Below, in pieces: positions 20,201 to 34,069 of a stretch of 64,000 bases of DNA. A model generated the notes under the pieces. That model did not search any database. It was not told the DNA's origin and saw only the letters and a program-made list of their open reading frames with translations. The stretch spans positions 107,273 to 171,272 of the forward strand of contig JAUJNT010000004.1 of NCBI GenBank assembly GCA_030448005.1, given 5' to 3'. Each line of letters opens with the position of its first letter. The first letter of the stretch is position 1. The stretch is from Thermoleophilaceae bacterium (GTDB taxonomy: Bacteria > Actinomycetota > Thermoleophilia > Solirubrobacterales > Thermoleophilaceae). Made by a program: the position numbers and the translations under genes.

Positions 20201-21849
20201 GCAAGGTGCTCGTCGTCGGCGGGCGGACGTGCGACAGGCCGTCCCCGGGTGCCTGCACGAGTGCGCAGCGGACGAACACCGCCGAGCTCTACGACCCGGC
20301 CACCGGGATGTGGACGAGGACGGAGAGCATGTTGAAGCAGCGCTACAACTTCGACATTGCCACCCTCCCCGACGGCACCGTGCTGGCCGCCGGAGGGTTC
20401 GGCACCGGCCCCACCTCGGCCGAGGTCTATGACCCCGCAGGGGGCGGGTGGAGCGAGACCGGGTCACTGCGGTCGCGCACCCGTGCAAGCGCGGCGCGGC
20501 TCCCGGATGGCCGCGTGCTCGCGGCGAGCGGGTTTGGCGCTAACAACACGGCCGACATCTACGATCCCGCCACTAGGCAGTGGACCCCCGCCGCCGATAT
20601 GAAGACGTCGTACCGCTTCAACTACCACTACGCGACGCTGCCCTCGGGCAAGGTGCTCTTCGCGGGTGGCAGCAGCGGAGGCGACACCTCCGAGGCCTAC
20701 GATCCCTCCAAGAACGAGTGGGTTTCGACCGGACTGCTGAACTTCTCGTACGGCACCGCTGCCGGGCTCGGGTATACCGTGCGGACGGTCGTCCTGTCCA
20801 GCGAGCCCGACAGGTTCGAGGCCGACTCGGCGGTCTGCGGCAACGACTGCGGCAAGCTCCTGATGGCCGGCAACACGGACTACAAGACCGCCGAGCTCTA
20901 CACGCCAGAGCCGAGGATCGACTCGCTGAGCCCGTCGGCCGGCGGGCGGGGCACGTCTGTCCGCATCACCGGTCAGGGCTTCACCCACGACGTGAGGGCG
21001 GTGCTGTTCGGCAGCCAGCCGGCGGTGAGCTTCAGGGTGGACTCCTATGGCCAGATCACGGCGGTCGCGCCGACGGGCAGCGGGCCGGTGAGGGTCACCG
21101 TCGTCAACGAGGGTGGCAGGGCGACCTCTGCCGGGTCGTTCACTCTCGAGGCTTCTGCGACTCCGCCGGGGCGAGAGTCGGCCTCGTTCCCGGGTTGTCC
21201 GACGTTGACTGCGAACGTGATCCGTGGCACGGCGGCGGCGAACTCGATCACCGGCACGACGGGGGCCGATCGGATCTTTGCCGGTACGGGTAATGACGTG
21301 GTGGATGCTCTTGCGGGCAACGACTGCGTGGATCTCGGGACGGGCAGTGACCGGGGCCAGGGCGGTCTTGGCGATGACCTGTTGGTGTCGGGAACGGGCA
21401 GGGACCGGGTGAGCGGCAGCTCTGGCAATGACCGGATCCGCGGCAACGCGGGCAACGACCGCCTCGACGGCGGCCGGGGCAGCGACCGGGTGCTGGGCGA
21501 CGCGGGCAACGACACGTTGCTCGGGAGCTTCGGAAATGACCGTCTGCTTGGTGTGAGCGGAAGGGATCGGATCAGCGGTAGCCGCGGGCGTGACCGGATC
21601 GCCGGCGGCGCTGGTAACGACCGGATCTCCGGTGGAAGCAGCGGCGATCGGATCGCGGGCGGCTCTGGCGGTGACCGCATCAGCGGCAACTCGGGCGGTG
21701 ACCGGCTAAGCGGCAACTCGGGCAACGACCGGATCACCTCGCTCGATAACTCACGTGATCGCGTGAACTGCGGAACCGGCCGTGACAGGGTCCTTGCCGA
21801 CCGCAAGGACGTCGTCTCCCGCAACTGCGAACGCGTCCGGCGGCGATGA
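17230..21849 (+). CDS. Large secreted/surface protein: SBBP beta-propeller, IPT/TIG, Kelch and RTX-like repeats
   Basis: About 1539 residues from ATG 17230. Order: a hydrophobic signal-like segment (EWAFALAAALGCLAAASAGW); a DUF7948-type N-terminal domain (MPLRFEVNRGQVDGQVDF, NYLVGSDPRGW, VYPGIDMVYRG); at least eight SBBP repeats of the form YSTYLGG...A.AVD..G.AYV.G.T; an IPT/TIG domain (SPLVTSLRSRSGPATGG); several Kelch repeats (SAELYDPKTGTWT); a second IPT/TIG (RIDSLSPSAGGRG); and a C-terminal tail of about 20 Asp/Gly-rich nonapeptide-like repeats. The mixture points to a calcium-stabilised surface or adhesion protein. No sorting signal or C-terminal membrane anchor is visible. Confidence 0.85.
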   Translation: MESMMRTSEGGGTVASVGLSAGAPGAVGRRGMEWAFALAAALGCLAAASAGWLADFRDGPGPAAPAKADARQMLSAMPLRFEVNRGQVDGQVDFVARGAGYEVSLSHRGAAIGLDRGGRRAVVGMSVLGANERARAASVGRVAGVSNYLVGSDPRGWKRNVPSFERVRYDGVYPGIDMVYRGSGKRLEYDFLVAPGADPRDIALRFTGGRVSLAANGDLLVHARGGTLREKRPFAYQRIGGARRRVESRFVLEPRGRATFRVGDYDRSKPLVIDPVLAYSTYIGGGAQGEGSGGPGGESGEGVAVDGSGSAYVVGSTNATAPTAYPTKGAIQGANGGGIDAVVTKLNPAGDDIVYSTYLGGGGADRAFAVAVDSDGEASVTGQTASTGATPFPTKNAIQPANAGSNDVFVAKLNAAGDDLVYSTHLGGTGSDRSFGIALDSTGAPYVAGYTDSANFPTRGAVDASHNGGDDAFVAKLAADGSALAFSTYLGGSAADGAEAIAVNEATGDAYVSGGTASAGFPVTPNALQTTRSAGAENIMDGFVSRVNADGSALEYSTFLGGSGRDQASGVAVDSGGEAYVTGATSSDDFPLEAPLQGTRASVSTIDDAFVTKLNAAGSAATYSTFLGGREIDEGSSIAVDSTGAAYVGGTSDGFGDFPLINPIGQGSGNQDALLVKLNPAGSAAEYSTLLGGSDGDIGKAIAVDPAGNAYLVGQANAYASPPGNFPTTGNAFQARAPGGSEVFVAKVVAAPASPLVTSLRSRSGPATGGTKVTISGNGLGGATAVKFGDTPAARFTVDSDTQITAVSPAHDLGKTTVTVTTPAGTTPANPVATFEYAEGTWTQTGSPGDAHFSAPLVLLADGRVLLPSGEATRGGPTIGSSEIYDPKTRSWTKTDDMATSRHTHTATLLEGPACRSAAPPSYCGKVLVTGGFALGVTTSAQPVLDSAELYDPKTGTWTDAGAMTARRALHAAILLDGPPCRTGSAPEYCGKVLVVGGRTCDRPSPGACTSAQRTNTAELYDPATGMWTRTESMLKQRYNFDIATLPDGTVLAAGGFGTGPTSAEVYDPAGGGWSETGSLRSRTRASAARLPDGRVLAASGFGANNTADIYDPATRQWTPAADMKTSYRFNYHYATLPSGKVLFAGGSSGGDTSEAYDPSKNEWVSTGLLNFSYGTAAGLGYTVRTVVLSSEPDRFEADSAVCGNDCGKLLMAGNTDYKTAELYTPEPRIDSLSPSAGGRGTSVRITGQGFTHDVRAVLFGSQPAVSFRVDSYGQITAVAPTGSGPVRVTVVNEGGRATSAGSFTLEASATPPGRESASFPGCPTLTANVIRGTAAANSITGTTGADRIFAGTGNDVVDALAGNDCVDLGTGSDRGQGGLGDDLLVSGTGRDRVSGSSGNDRIRGNAGNDRLDGGRGSDRVLGDAGNDTLLGSFGNDRLLGVSGRDRISGSRGRDRIAGGAGNDRISGGSSGDRIAGGSGGDRISGNSGGDRLSGNSGNDRITSLDNSRDRVNCGTGRDRVLADRKDVVSRNCERVRRR
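21250..21790 (+). repeat. RTX-like Asp/Gly repeat tract
   Basis: Tandem degenerate units of about 27 bases encode GNDRISGGS, GSDRVLGDA and similar nonapeptides at the C-terminus of the surface protein. They resemble the calcium-binding hemolysin repeat (GGxGxDxUx) but most units have Arg after Asp (NDR, GDR) instead of a plain hydrophobic position. Confidence 0.75.
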
Positions 21850-22003
21850 GGCGCAGGTAGCCAGGCGCTGGGAACCATGAGGTGAGGCGGTCGGCATGCC
21901 CGGCCGCGAGCAGCACGCAGGCGGCCTCGGGCTCGCGACGGGACTCCGGGAGCGGGCCGGGTCGAGCGGTTTGCCTCCGGGATCGGTGGGTAGGGCGCAC
22001 CTC

Positions 22004-22381
22004 ATGCCAGGACCATCTCCAGAGCAGCCCAGCGACGCCCCGCGCGAGCCGGAGCGCAAGAAGACCGGTCAGCCGAAGACCGCCCCTCCGGGCACGGCGG
22101 TGAGCGGCTTTCCGGAGCCGCCGGGGCCGGGGTCCACCGACCCCTCTGAGCCCCCTCACCACGATCTTAGTAATCCGGTCGGCGAGCCGGATCCCACCGA
22201 GTGGCCCGATCCCTACGACCAGCGCGAGGATCCTCGCGATCCGCCGGATCCCGACGGGTTGCCCTTCGGGGAGGAGCCCCACGCTCCTACCGGGGCCACC
22301 AGCACGAGCGAGCCGCATCCCTCACAGGACCCCGAGGCCATCAAGACGGACCCGCCGGAAAAGGACAGACTCGATGACTGA
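22004..22381 (+). CDS. Proline-rich, acidic disordered protein
   Basis: Function not recognised. From ATG 22004 the product is 125 residues, about a quarter Pro, with many Glu/Asp and Ser and almost no hydrophobic clusters (PPGPGSTDPSEPPHHDL, EWPDPYDQREDPRDPPDPDG), so intrinsically disordered. An in-frame ATG at 21896 with a GGTGAGG upstream would add 36 residues of different, Arg/Gly-rich composition; the start is uncertain. It ends 15 bp before the aldehyde dehydrogenase and a second acidic small protein follows that gene, suggesting one transcription unit. Confidence 0.5.
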   Translation: MPGPSPEQPSDAPREPERKKTGQPKTAPPGTAVSGFPEPPGPGSTDPSEPPHHDLSNPVGEPDPTEWPDPYDQREDPRDPPDPDGLPFGEEPHAPTGATSTSEPHPSQDPEAIKTDPPEKDRLDD

Positions 22382-22396
22382 GGGCGCAGGCGCAGG

Positions 22397-23863
22397 GTGA
22401 CGGTCCTCGAGCGCGGCGTCCGCCCTCACCTGATCGCGGGGTCGGCTCGCGGGGCCACCGGTCCGGAGACGATCGACGTGATCGATCCCGCCACCGGTGA
22501 GACCATCGCAACGATCCCCGCCGGCGGCCCGGACGATGCCGACGCCGCGGTTGGCGCAGCCAGAGCCGCCGCCCCCGGCTGGGCCGGCCGGGACCCGGCC
22601 GAGCGCGGCGAGCTGCTCAAGGCCTCGGCGCGCGCGCTGCGGGGGGCGGTGAACGAGCTCGCGGAGATCCAGACGCGCGAGAACGGCAAGCCCCTGGCCG
22701 ACTCGGCTGCCGGAGTGGAGGCCGGGATCGGTGCGATCGAGCAGTACGCCGAGATCGGGCCGCTTCACCGCGGCGCTGCGCTGGCGGGCTCATGGAACGC
22801 GCTCGACACGATGGTTCCCGAGCCACGCGGCGTTGCGGCGTTGATCGTGCCGTGGAACGACCCGGTTGCCATCGCCTGTGGCCAGATAGCGGCGGCGCTC
22901 GTGACAGGAAACACGGCGGTCTTCAAGCCGTCCGAGCGCACGCCGCTATCGGGAGCCCGCCTGGTGGAGCTGATGGAGCTTCCACCCGGCGTGTTGAACC
23001 TGCTGCTCGGCGACGGGCGCGCCGGACAAGCCTTGGTGGAGCACCCCGACGTCGACATCGCGCTTCACACCGGCTCGGTCGAGACCGGCCGGCAGATAGC
23101 CGTTAGCTGCGGGTCCGTGCTCGGCAGGAAGGCGCTGCTCGAGCTCGGCGGGAAGGATGCCCTCGTGATCGACGAGGGGGTCGATCCCGCTTGGGCCGCC
23201 GAGCAGGCGGCCTCCGGCGCGTTTGCCAATGCCGGACAGGTCTGCACCTCGGTCGAGCGGATCTACGTGCACCACTCGCTGGCCGAGGCGTTCATCGAGG
23301 CGCTCGTGGGCGAGGCCCAGTCGATCGCGGTCGGCAACGGCCTTGACCCGGGCACGCAGATGGGGCCGCTCGTGGACGACCGGCAGGTGGAGGTGGTGCA
23401 CCGCCAGGTGAGCGAGGCCGCGGCGGCCGGAGCGCGTGTCCTGACAGGCGGTGAGCCGCGCGACGCGCCGGGAAGCTTCTATCCCCCTACGGTCATGACG
23501 GAGGTCGAGGGCTCCATGGCCATCATGCGCGAGGAGACCTTCGGCCCTGTCGCCCCCGTGCAGGTGGTGAGCTCCTTCGACGAGGGACTCGAGCTGGCGT
23601 CGGCCACCGACTACGGCCTGGCGGCCTCCGTGCTCACCCCCTCGCAGGTGAACGCCCAGCGGGCCTGTCGCGAGCTGCAGGTCGGCACCGTGAAGATCAA
23701 CAGCGTCTGGGGCGGAGCGCCCGGCGGGGGCGCAGAGCCGCGCGGCGTCAGCGGCAGCGGTTTCGGCTACGGCCCCGAGCTGCTCGACGAGCTGACGCAA
23801 ACCAAGGTGATCCACATAGAGCCCGCGCCGCCGGCGGAGGGAGGGGCAACCGATGCACGATGA
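22397..23863 (+). CDS. NAD(P)-dependent aldehyde dehydrogenase
   Basis: A 488-residue member of the aldehyde dehydrogenase superfamily. PWNDPVAIACGQIAAALVTGNTAVFKPSERTPL carries the cofactor site with Lys; LELGGKDALVI has the general-base Glu; FANAGQVCTSVERIYV has the catalytic Cys; EETFGPVAPV and the C-terminal FGYGPELLDELTQTK complete the fold. The substrate is not clear; the closest patterns are betaine/gamma-aminobutyraldehyde-type enzymes. GTG 22397 is the only sensible start. Flanked by two small disordered acidic proteins. Confidence 0.9.
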   Translation: MTVLERGVRPHLIAGSARGATGPETIDVIDPATGETIATIPAGGPDDADAAVGAARAAAPGWAGRDPAERGELLKASARALRGAVNELAEIQTRENGKPLADSAAGVEAGIGAIEQYAEIGPLHRGAALAGSWNALDTMVPEPRGVAALIVPWNDPVAIACGQIAAALVTGNTAVFKPSERTPLSGARLVELMELPPGVLNLLLGDGRAGQALVEHPDVDIALHTGSVETGRQIAVSCGSVLGRKALLELGGKDALVIDEGVDPAWAAEQAASGAFANAGQVCTSVERIYVHHSLAEAFIEALVGEAQSIAVGNGLDPGTQMGPLVDDRQVEVVHRQVSEAAAAGARVLTGGEPRDAPGSFYPPTVMTEVEGSMAIMREETFGPVAPVQVVSSFDEGLELASATDYGLAASVLTPSQVNAQRACRELQVGTVKINSVWGGAPGGGAEPRGVSGSGFGYGPELLDELTQTKVIHIEPAPPAEGGATDAR

Positions 23864-24110
23864 GCCAGAGAACGAGGGCGACGCAGGACTCGGCGCAGCG
23901 CCGCAGGGAACCTCCGAGGAGGGCCGCCCTGACGTAGAGCAGGACCCGGACGCCGACGACACGCTCGGCGGCGGGCAGCACCACACCGGCGCGGGCGCCG
24001 CGGAAGAGCCACAAGGGACCGGCGCTGTCACTGACGACCCCGAGCAGTCCGACCCCGAGTCCGGCGCGGCCGCGGATCAGTCCGAGCGCCCGGACGCAGG
24101 GCACGCCTGA
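23853..24110 (+). CDS. Small acidic disordered protein
   Basis: An 85-residue protein rich in Asp, Glu, Gly and Ala (EQDPDADDTLGGGQHHTG, DDPEQSDPESGAAADQSE) with no hydrophobic core; function not recognised. The ATG overlaps the last codons of the aldehyde dehydrogenase, which supports translational coupling. Composition resembles stress-related disordered proteins but no family is named. Confidence 0.5.
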   Translation: MHDEPENEGDAGLGAAPQGTSEEGRPDVEQDPDADDTLGGGQHHTGAGAAEEPQGTGAVTDDPEQSDPESGAAADQSERPDAGHA

Positions 24111-24176
24111 GGCGCCGCCAACGGCTTTGCCGGGGCGCTTGACCGCTGGCCCTGGCTGGGGCAAACGCGCCCTTCG

Positions 24177-24944
24177 TCAGTGGATCGGTGGGGCGGCGCG
24201 TTCCGCGGCCTCGAGCCTGAAGACCCAGAAGTCGCGCTTCATCACCGGCACGGACACGTTGTGGACGGGCGTGGTCCCGATCGCTCCCTCGAAGGAGCCC
24301 GCATGTGCATGGCCGTGCAACACGAGGTCCGGCTCGTGCTCGCGAATCGGATCCGCCAGGCGTGAGCTGCCGAGAAAGGTATGGATGCCCGGCGGCTCGC
24401 CCGCCAGGGTCTCCTCGATCGGGGCGTAGTGGAGCAGGACTATCCGCACCGGACAGTGGGCCACGGCGGTGAGCCCGCGTCCGATCGCATCCACCTCCTC
24501 CGAGGTCTCGCGGTAGACCTCGCGCAGCAGCGGCTCCCCGAAGTCCGGTAGATGCGAGCCCGCGAAGCCGCCGACGAAACCCTTCGCTCCGACCACTCCC
24601 ACCTCGATCCCGTCCACCTGGAAGATCTCCGACGCACGCTCGAGCACGATGACCCCGGCCTCTGTGAGCGCCGCGGAGAGCTCCTCTGCGCGCGCGCAGT
24701 GGAAGTCGTGGTTACCGAGCACGGCCACAACGGGCACCTCGAGCCCCGCGCACGCGTCCGCGAGGAAAGCGGCCTGCGCCGGCTCGCCGTGAGTGGTCAG
24801 GTCCCCCGCGAGCAGGATCAGGTCGGCCTCCGGCGCTATGGCCACGAACGCCTCCTTGACGTGCTCGGCGTTTGCCTCGCGGCAGTGGAGGTCTCCGGCG
24901 GCGGCCACGCGCACGCAGTCACGCTCTTCGGCAGCGTCGTTCAC
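24177..24944 (-). CDS. Calcineurin-like metallophosphoesterase
   Basis: A 255-residue phosphoesterase: AAGDLHCREAN (D-x-H), LLAGDLTTHG (GDxxxxG), LGNHDFH (GNHD), then LLHYAPIEE and VLHGHAHAGSFEG provide the complete set of dinuclear metal ligands. The substrate is unknown; relatives hydrolyse phosphomono- or diesters. ATG 24944. It converges with the small acidic protein gene and is divergent from the nucleotidyltransferase gene. Confidence 0.88.
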   Translation of the reverse strand: MNDAAEERDCVRVAAAGDLHCREANAEHVKEAFVAIAPEADLILLAGDLTTHGEPAQAAFLADACAGLEVPVVAVLGNHDFHCARAEELSAALTEAGVIVLERASEIFQVDGIEVGVVGAKGFVGGFAGSHLPDFGEPLLREVYRETSEEVDAIGRGLTAVAHCPVRIVLLHYAPIEETLAGEPPGIHTFLGSSRLADPIREHEPDLVLHGHAHAGSFEGAIGTTPVHNVSVPVMKRDFWVFRLEAAERAAPPIH

Positions 24945-25004
24945 GGGCTCGCACTACCCCCGGGCCGGGGAATCGAAAACCGGCGGACCGGGTAGCCGTC
25001 ACTC

Positions 25005-25625
25005 ATGGGCGAGGCAGAGCACGCCTTCGAGGACATCGTGGCGAGCATGAAGCGCTCGGTCGCCGCGCTTCGCCAGGAGGAGGTGCCCTTCCTGCTCGCC
25101 GGCAGCCTGGCGGTGTGGGCCCAGGGTGGGCCTGAGAAGCGCAAGGACCTTGACTTCATGGTCAAGCCGGAGGACGCCGAGCGGGCACTTGCGGCCCTCG
25201 AGGCGGCCGGCATGCGACCCGAGCGGCCACCGGAGGGGTGGCTGCTGAAGGCCTGGGACGGCGACATCGTGGTCGATCTCATCTTCGAGCCACGCGGCCT
25301 CGAGGTGAACGACGAGGTGATCGCCCGCGGCCGCGACCTTCATGTACTGGCGATGGACGTTCGCGTGATGGCCCTCGAGGATGTCCTGCACTCCAAGCTC
25401 GCCGCCCTCGACGAGCACAGTGCCGATCTCTCCGGGCTGATCGAGCTCGCGCGGGCCGTTCGCGAGCAGGTGGACTGGGAGGACGTTCGCAGGCGCACGG
25501 AGGACTCTCCCTTCGCGCGCGGCTTCTTCGTGGTCCTGGAGGGGCTGGAAGTCCTCCCCGCGAGCGCGGCCGCTGCATCCAAGGGAAGGGAACCTGTGCC
25601 CGCTGACACTCCGCGCGGTTGGTAG
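25005..25625 (+). CDS. Nucleotidyltransferase-fold protein
   Basis: A 206-residue protein with the nucleotidyltransferase pattern: VPFLLAGSLAVWAQGG (helix before the active site), RKDLDFMV (hDhDh) and DIVVDLIFEP (third acidic residue), as in AbiEii-type and related small nucleotidyltransferases. LEDVLHSKLAAL is a further typical motif. No toxin-antitoxin partner is seen next to it, so a housekeeping or orphan role is as likely as defence. ATG 25005. Confidence 0.7.
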   Translation: MGEAEHAFEDIVASMKRSVAALRQEEVPFLLAGSLAVWAQGGPEKRKDLDFMVKPEDAERALAALEAAGMRPERPPEGWLLKAWDGDIVVDLIFEPRGLEVNDEVIARGRDLHVLAMDVRVMALEDVLHSKLAALDEHSADLSGLIELARAVREQVDWEDVRRRTEDSPFARGFFVVLEGLEVLPASAAAASKGREPVPADTPRGW

Positions 25626-25662
25626 GTGACAAACACATAGAGTTCCGTTAGGATCCCGCCCC

Positions 25663-25752
25663 GTGGTTACGGCAATTGTCATAGGCGCAGCAGTGGTGCT
25701 GGTCGCGGCTCTGGTGATCGCACGGGTCGCGCTCTCGGCCAACGGCCGATAG
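25663..25752 (+). CDS. 29-residue single-span membrane peptide
   Basis: A short open frame from GTG 25663 encodes VTAIVIGAAVVLVAALVIAR and a short polar tail, one strongly hydrophobic helix. No family recognised. Support is limited to the hydrophobic pattern and position in an otherwise empty gap between the nucleotidyltransferase and the kinase gene; no clear ribosome site. Confidence 0.35.
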   Translation: MVTAIVIGAAVVLVAALVIARVALSANGR

Positions 25753-25908
25753 CGCAGCCCTGCAGAGGGTCATCGAGTAAGCCGCTCCGGCGGTCGTTCC
25801 CAGGCATCCCCGGCTCGCCGCATCGCACGTCGGTTGGCATCCCTTGCCCCCGGCTGACCGCACAGGTACTGTCCTCTTGCGCTCTTCGCACCCACGGAAG
25901 GAGCCTTG

Positions 25909-31191
<5,283 letters not shown>

Positions 31192-31196
31192 GCGCC

Positions 31197-33668
31197 ATGA
31201 CGGTGGGCCGCAACGGGCGTGTGCTGCTGGTGGACGACGAGCCCGACAACCTGGTGGCGCTCACGGCCGTGCTCGAGCCACTCGGCCGTGAGCTCGTCAG
31301 CGCCTCATCGGGCGAGGAGGCGCTCAGGCTGCTCCTCAGGCAGGAGTTCGCGGTGATCCTGCTGGACGTGCGAATGCCCGGCCTGGACGGCTTCGAGACG
31401 GCGGCGCTGATCAAGCAGCGCGAGCGCACGCGATACGTGCCGATCATCTTCGTGACGGCGGCCAGCGAGGACACCGAGCAGGTGTTCAGGGGCTACTCCC
31501 AGGGCGCGGTCGACTACCTGCTGAAGCCCTATGACCCGGCCGTGCTCAGGTCGAAGGTGGCGGTCTTCGTCGATCTGCACGAAAAGGACGCAGCCCTCAA
31601 GGAGAGCGAGCAGCGGTTCCGTACGGCCTTCGCCAATGCTCCCAGCGGCATGGCGCTGCTCTCGCCGGACGGACGCGTGACTCAGGCAAACCGGGCGCTG
31701 GCGGACATGCTCGGGTGCGCGCACGCCGATCTGGCCGGAAGCCCATGGGAATCGCTCATTCACCCCGACGAGCGCGCCGAGGACCGCGACGCCCGCTCAG
31801 AGCTCGCGGAGGGAACGCGCGCCGTCTACCGCACCGAGCGGCGCTGCCTCCACACGGAGGGGCGGGTGATCGTGGCCGCACTCAGCGTGTCGCCGACCGG
31901 CGGCCAGGGTCAGGGCGGGCAGCAGCTGATAGCCCAGCTCGAGGATGTGACAGAGCGCCAGCGGGCCGAGCGCGAGCGGGCCGAGCGCCTGCGCGAACAG
32001 GCTGCTCGCGCCGAGGCGGAGGCCATGGAGCAGATGGTGCGAAGCGTGCAGAGCGTCTCCGACGCCGCGCTGGCGCACCTGGCCCTCGATGACCTGCTGT
32101 CCGAGTTGCTCGATCGCATCGGCGAGATGCTCGGCGCGGATGCGGTGTCGATTTGGCTGAGGGAGGGCGGGGGAGAGGAGCTTGTCCTGTGCGCCACACG
32201 GCAGGGGGCGGGCTCGAAGAGCGGCGCGGCCACAGACCCGCGTACGGACTCGGGGGGGCCTGGGCAGGCGGAGTTTGCCGGCAGGGCACTGGCGGAGCTG
32301 GTGGCAAGGGAGCGCCGGCAGGTCGTGATCGGCGACCGGGAGGAAGGGGACCCCCCCTTCGTTCCTTCCCTCGAGGAAGATGGGATGGGTTCGCTGATCG
32401 GTGTGCCCCTGATGGCCGAGGGCGAGGTCAGAGGCGTGGTGTGCGTGGGCTCGAGAACCGCGGGCCGCTTCGATGACAACGACGCCGCGTTGCTGGCGCT
32501 CGTAGCCGAGCGCGCCGCGCTGGCCATCGGCAACGCGAGCCTGTACGAACGGGAGCACAGGATCGTGGAGACGCTGCAGCGCTCGCTCCTGCCCGCACGC
32601 ATGCCGCAACTGCCGGGCATGTCGATCGCCGCGCGCTACCAACCGGGCGGGGCCGACGTGGGTGGAGACTGGTACGACGCGATCGAGCTCGACGGCGGCG
32701 GCGTGGGCCTTGCCATGGGAGATGTGGTGGGCCACGGAATCGAAGCCGCGGCCACGATGGGCGAGCTGCGCAACGCGCTGCGCGCATATGCGCTAGACGG
32801 GTTGCGGCCCGGCCTGGTGCTCGCAAGGCTCGACCACCTCGTGGAGCAGCTTCAGGACGATCGGATGACCACCCTCACCTACGCGGTCATCGACCCGGAC
32901 TGGACCGAGATGCGCTATGCCAGCGCGGGGCATCCACCGCCGCTGGTGCTCCGGCCCGACGGCTCCGCCGAGCTCCTGTGGGACGGGCGCTCGACGCCGC
33001 TCGGCGTGCGCAGCGGGGGGGAGTACGAGGAGGGAACGGTCAGGCTCGATGGGGGGTCGACCCTGCTGCTCTACACCGACGGGCTGGTGGAGGTGCCGGG
33101 AGAGGATCTTTTGGACGGCCTCGAGCGGCTGCGTGTGGCCGGACTGAGGGGCGACCCCGATCCGGACGTGCTCTGTGACCACGTGCTCGAGACGATGCTC
33201 GGTGACCGGGGGGCGAGTGACGACGTGGCGGTGCTGGCGTTCAGGACGATGCCACTCGCGCCGGAACTCCTGCGCTTGGAGCTTCCGAGCGATCTGTCCT
33301 CGCTCTGGTACGCGCGGCGGTTGCTTGGACGGTGGCTCGACCGGGCGGGCGCGAGCGAGAGGGAGGCACGGGAGATACAGCTGGCCGCGCACGAGGCATG
33401 CGCCAACGCCGTCGAGCACGCCTACCGGTTCGGCGACTCCATCGTCGGGTTCGAGGCGGCCCTCGTGGACGGCGAGGTCACCCTCAAGATCACCGACACC
33501 GGGCAGTGGCGCGAGCCCGTGGACGTCGGGCGCGGCAGGGGTATCTCGCTGATGCAGGGCCTGATGGACACGGTCAGCGTGGACGGCGCCCACCGGGGTA
33601 CCACGGTCGAGCTGACGCGGCGCTTGTATGGCGAGCCCGAGCCGGCGGGAGCGGCGCTCCCCAGGTGA
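31197..33668 (+). CDS. REC-PAS-GAF-PP2C-HATPase regulator (RsbU/RsbW-type)
   Basis: A 823-residue protein with, in order: receiver domain (VLLVDDEPDN, phospho-Asp57 in ILLDVRMPG); PAS (about 140-260, FRTAFANAPSGMALL); a coiled coil; GAF (about 285-445); a SpoIIE/RsbU PP2C phosphatase (YQPGGADVGGDWYDA, AMGDVVGHGIEAA, LYTDGLVEV, SDDVAVL); and a C-terminal RsbW-like HATPase (HEACANAVEHAY, GRGISLMQGLMD). Such proteins dephosphorylate anti-anti-sigma factors. Fusion of phosphatase and anti-sigma-type kinase domains in one chain, coupled to the upstream kinase, suggests direct control of a partner-switching stress response. ATG 31197 overlaps the end of the previous coding region closely. Confidence 0.92.
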   Translation: MTVGRNGRVLLVDDEPDNLVALTAVLEPLGRELVSASSGEEALRLLLRQEFAVILLDVRMPGLDGFETAALIKQRERTRYVPIIFVTAASEDTEQVFRGYSQGAVDYLLKPYDPAVLRSKVAVFVDLHEKDAALKESEQRFRTAFANAPSGMALLSPDGRVTQANRALADMLGCAHADLAGSPWESLIHPDERAEDRDARSELAEGTRAVYRTERRCLHTEGRVIVAALSVSPTGGQGQGGQQLIAQLEDVTERQRAERERAERLREQAARAEAEAMEQMVRSVQSVSDAALAHLALDDLLSELLDRIGEMLGADAVSIWLREGGGEELVLCATRQGAGSKSGAATDPRTDSGGPGQAEFAGRALAELVARERRQVVIGDREEGDPPFVPSLEEDGMGSLIGVPLMAEGEVRGVVCVGSRTAGRFDDNDAALLALVAERAALAIGNASLYEREHRIVETLQRSLLPARMPQLPGMSIAARYQPGGADVGGDWYDAIELDGGGVGLAMGDVVGHGIEAAATMGELRNALRAYALDGLRPGLVLARLDHLVEQLQDDRMTTLTYAVIDPDWTEMRYASAGHPPPLVLRPDGSAELLWDGRSTPLGVRSGGEYEEGTVRLDGGSTLLLYTDGLVEVPGEDLLDGLERLRVAGLRGDPDPDVLCDHVLETMLGDRGASDDVAVLAFRTMPLAPELLRLELPSDLSSLWYARRLLGRWLDRAGASEREAREIQLAAHEACANAVEHAYRFGDSIVGFEAALVDGEVTLKITDTGQWREPVDVGRGRGISLMQGLMDTVSVDGAHRGTTVELTRRLYGEPEPAGAALPR

Positions 33669-33756
33669 AAACACCCGTGAGCGCCCGAGCTTCGCCGTGG
33701 AGCGCCGCGCCGCCGGCGGATGTAAAGTCATACTTGCAAGCGAAACGGAGGAATCA

Positions 33757-34017
33757 ATGAGCGACACCCCCGTCGAGGAGCTTCAGAAGTACGTCCACGG
33801 CGTTCACTATCCGTCCCGGCGTGAAATCGTGGTCGAGGCAGCCCAGCGAAACGGCGCCCCCGACGGCGTGATCGAGAGGCTGAACCATCTCCTTCCGAGG
33901 GTCGCGGGCCCGCACGAGGTTCTCATCGCGCTGCGGCAGCCGCCCCACGAGAGCGCCTACCTGAGCCAGAATCGCTTCCGGACCGGGCCGGGAATGGGCC
34001 GAACCTCCATGTCGTAG
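33757..34017 (+). CDS. DUF2795 domain protein
   Basis: An 86-residue protein: VEELQKYVHGVHYPSRREIVVEAAQRNGAPDGVIERLNHLL is the DUF2795 helical domain, common in small actinobacterial proteins; the C-terminal tail is polar. GGAGG lies nine bases before the ATG at 33757. Function unknown; it may be a stress protein given its neighbours. Confidence 0.82.
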   Translation: MSDTPVEELQKYVHGVHYPSRREIVVEAAQRNGAPDGVIERLNHLLPRVAGPHEVLIALRQPPHESAYLSQNRFRTGPGMGRTSMS

Positions 34018-34069
34018 TCCGCCGCCCCGCACGGGCTGGGTCGCTCCAGGGAGGCAGGAGGAGGAAGCG

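Noticed and set aside
21250..21790. Short regular repeats at the end of the surface protein gene
   Set aside because: They encode Asp/Gly nonapeptide repeats and vary as coding DNA; not a non-coding array.
25005..25625. AbiE-type toxin-antitoxin system
   Set aside because: Only the nucleotidyltransferase-like protein is present; no AbiEi-type antitoxin gene on either side.
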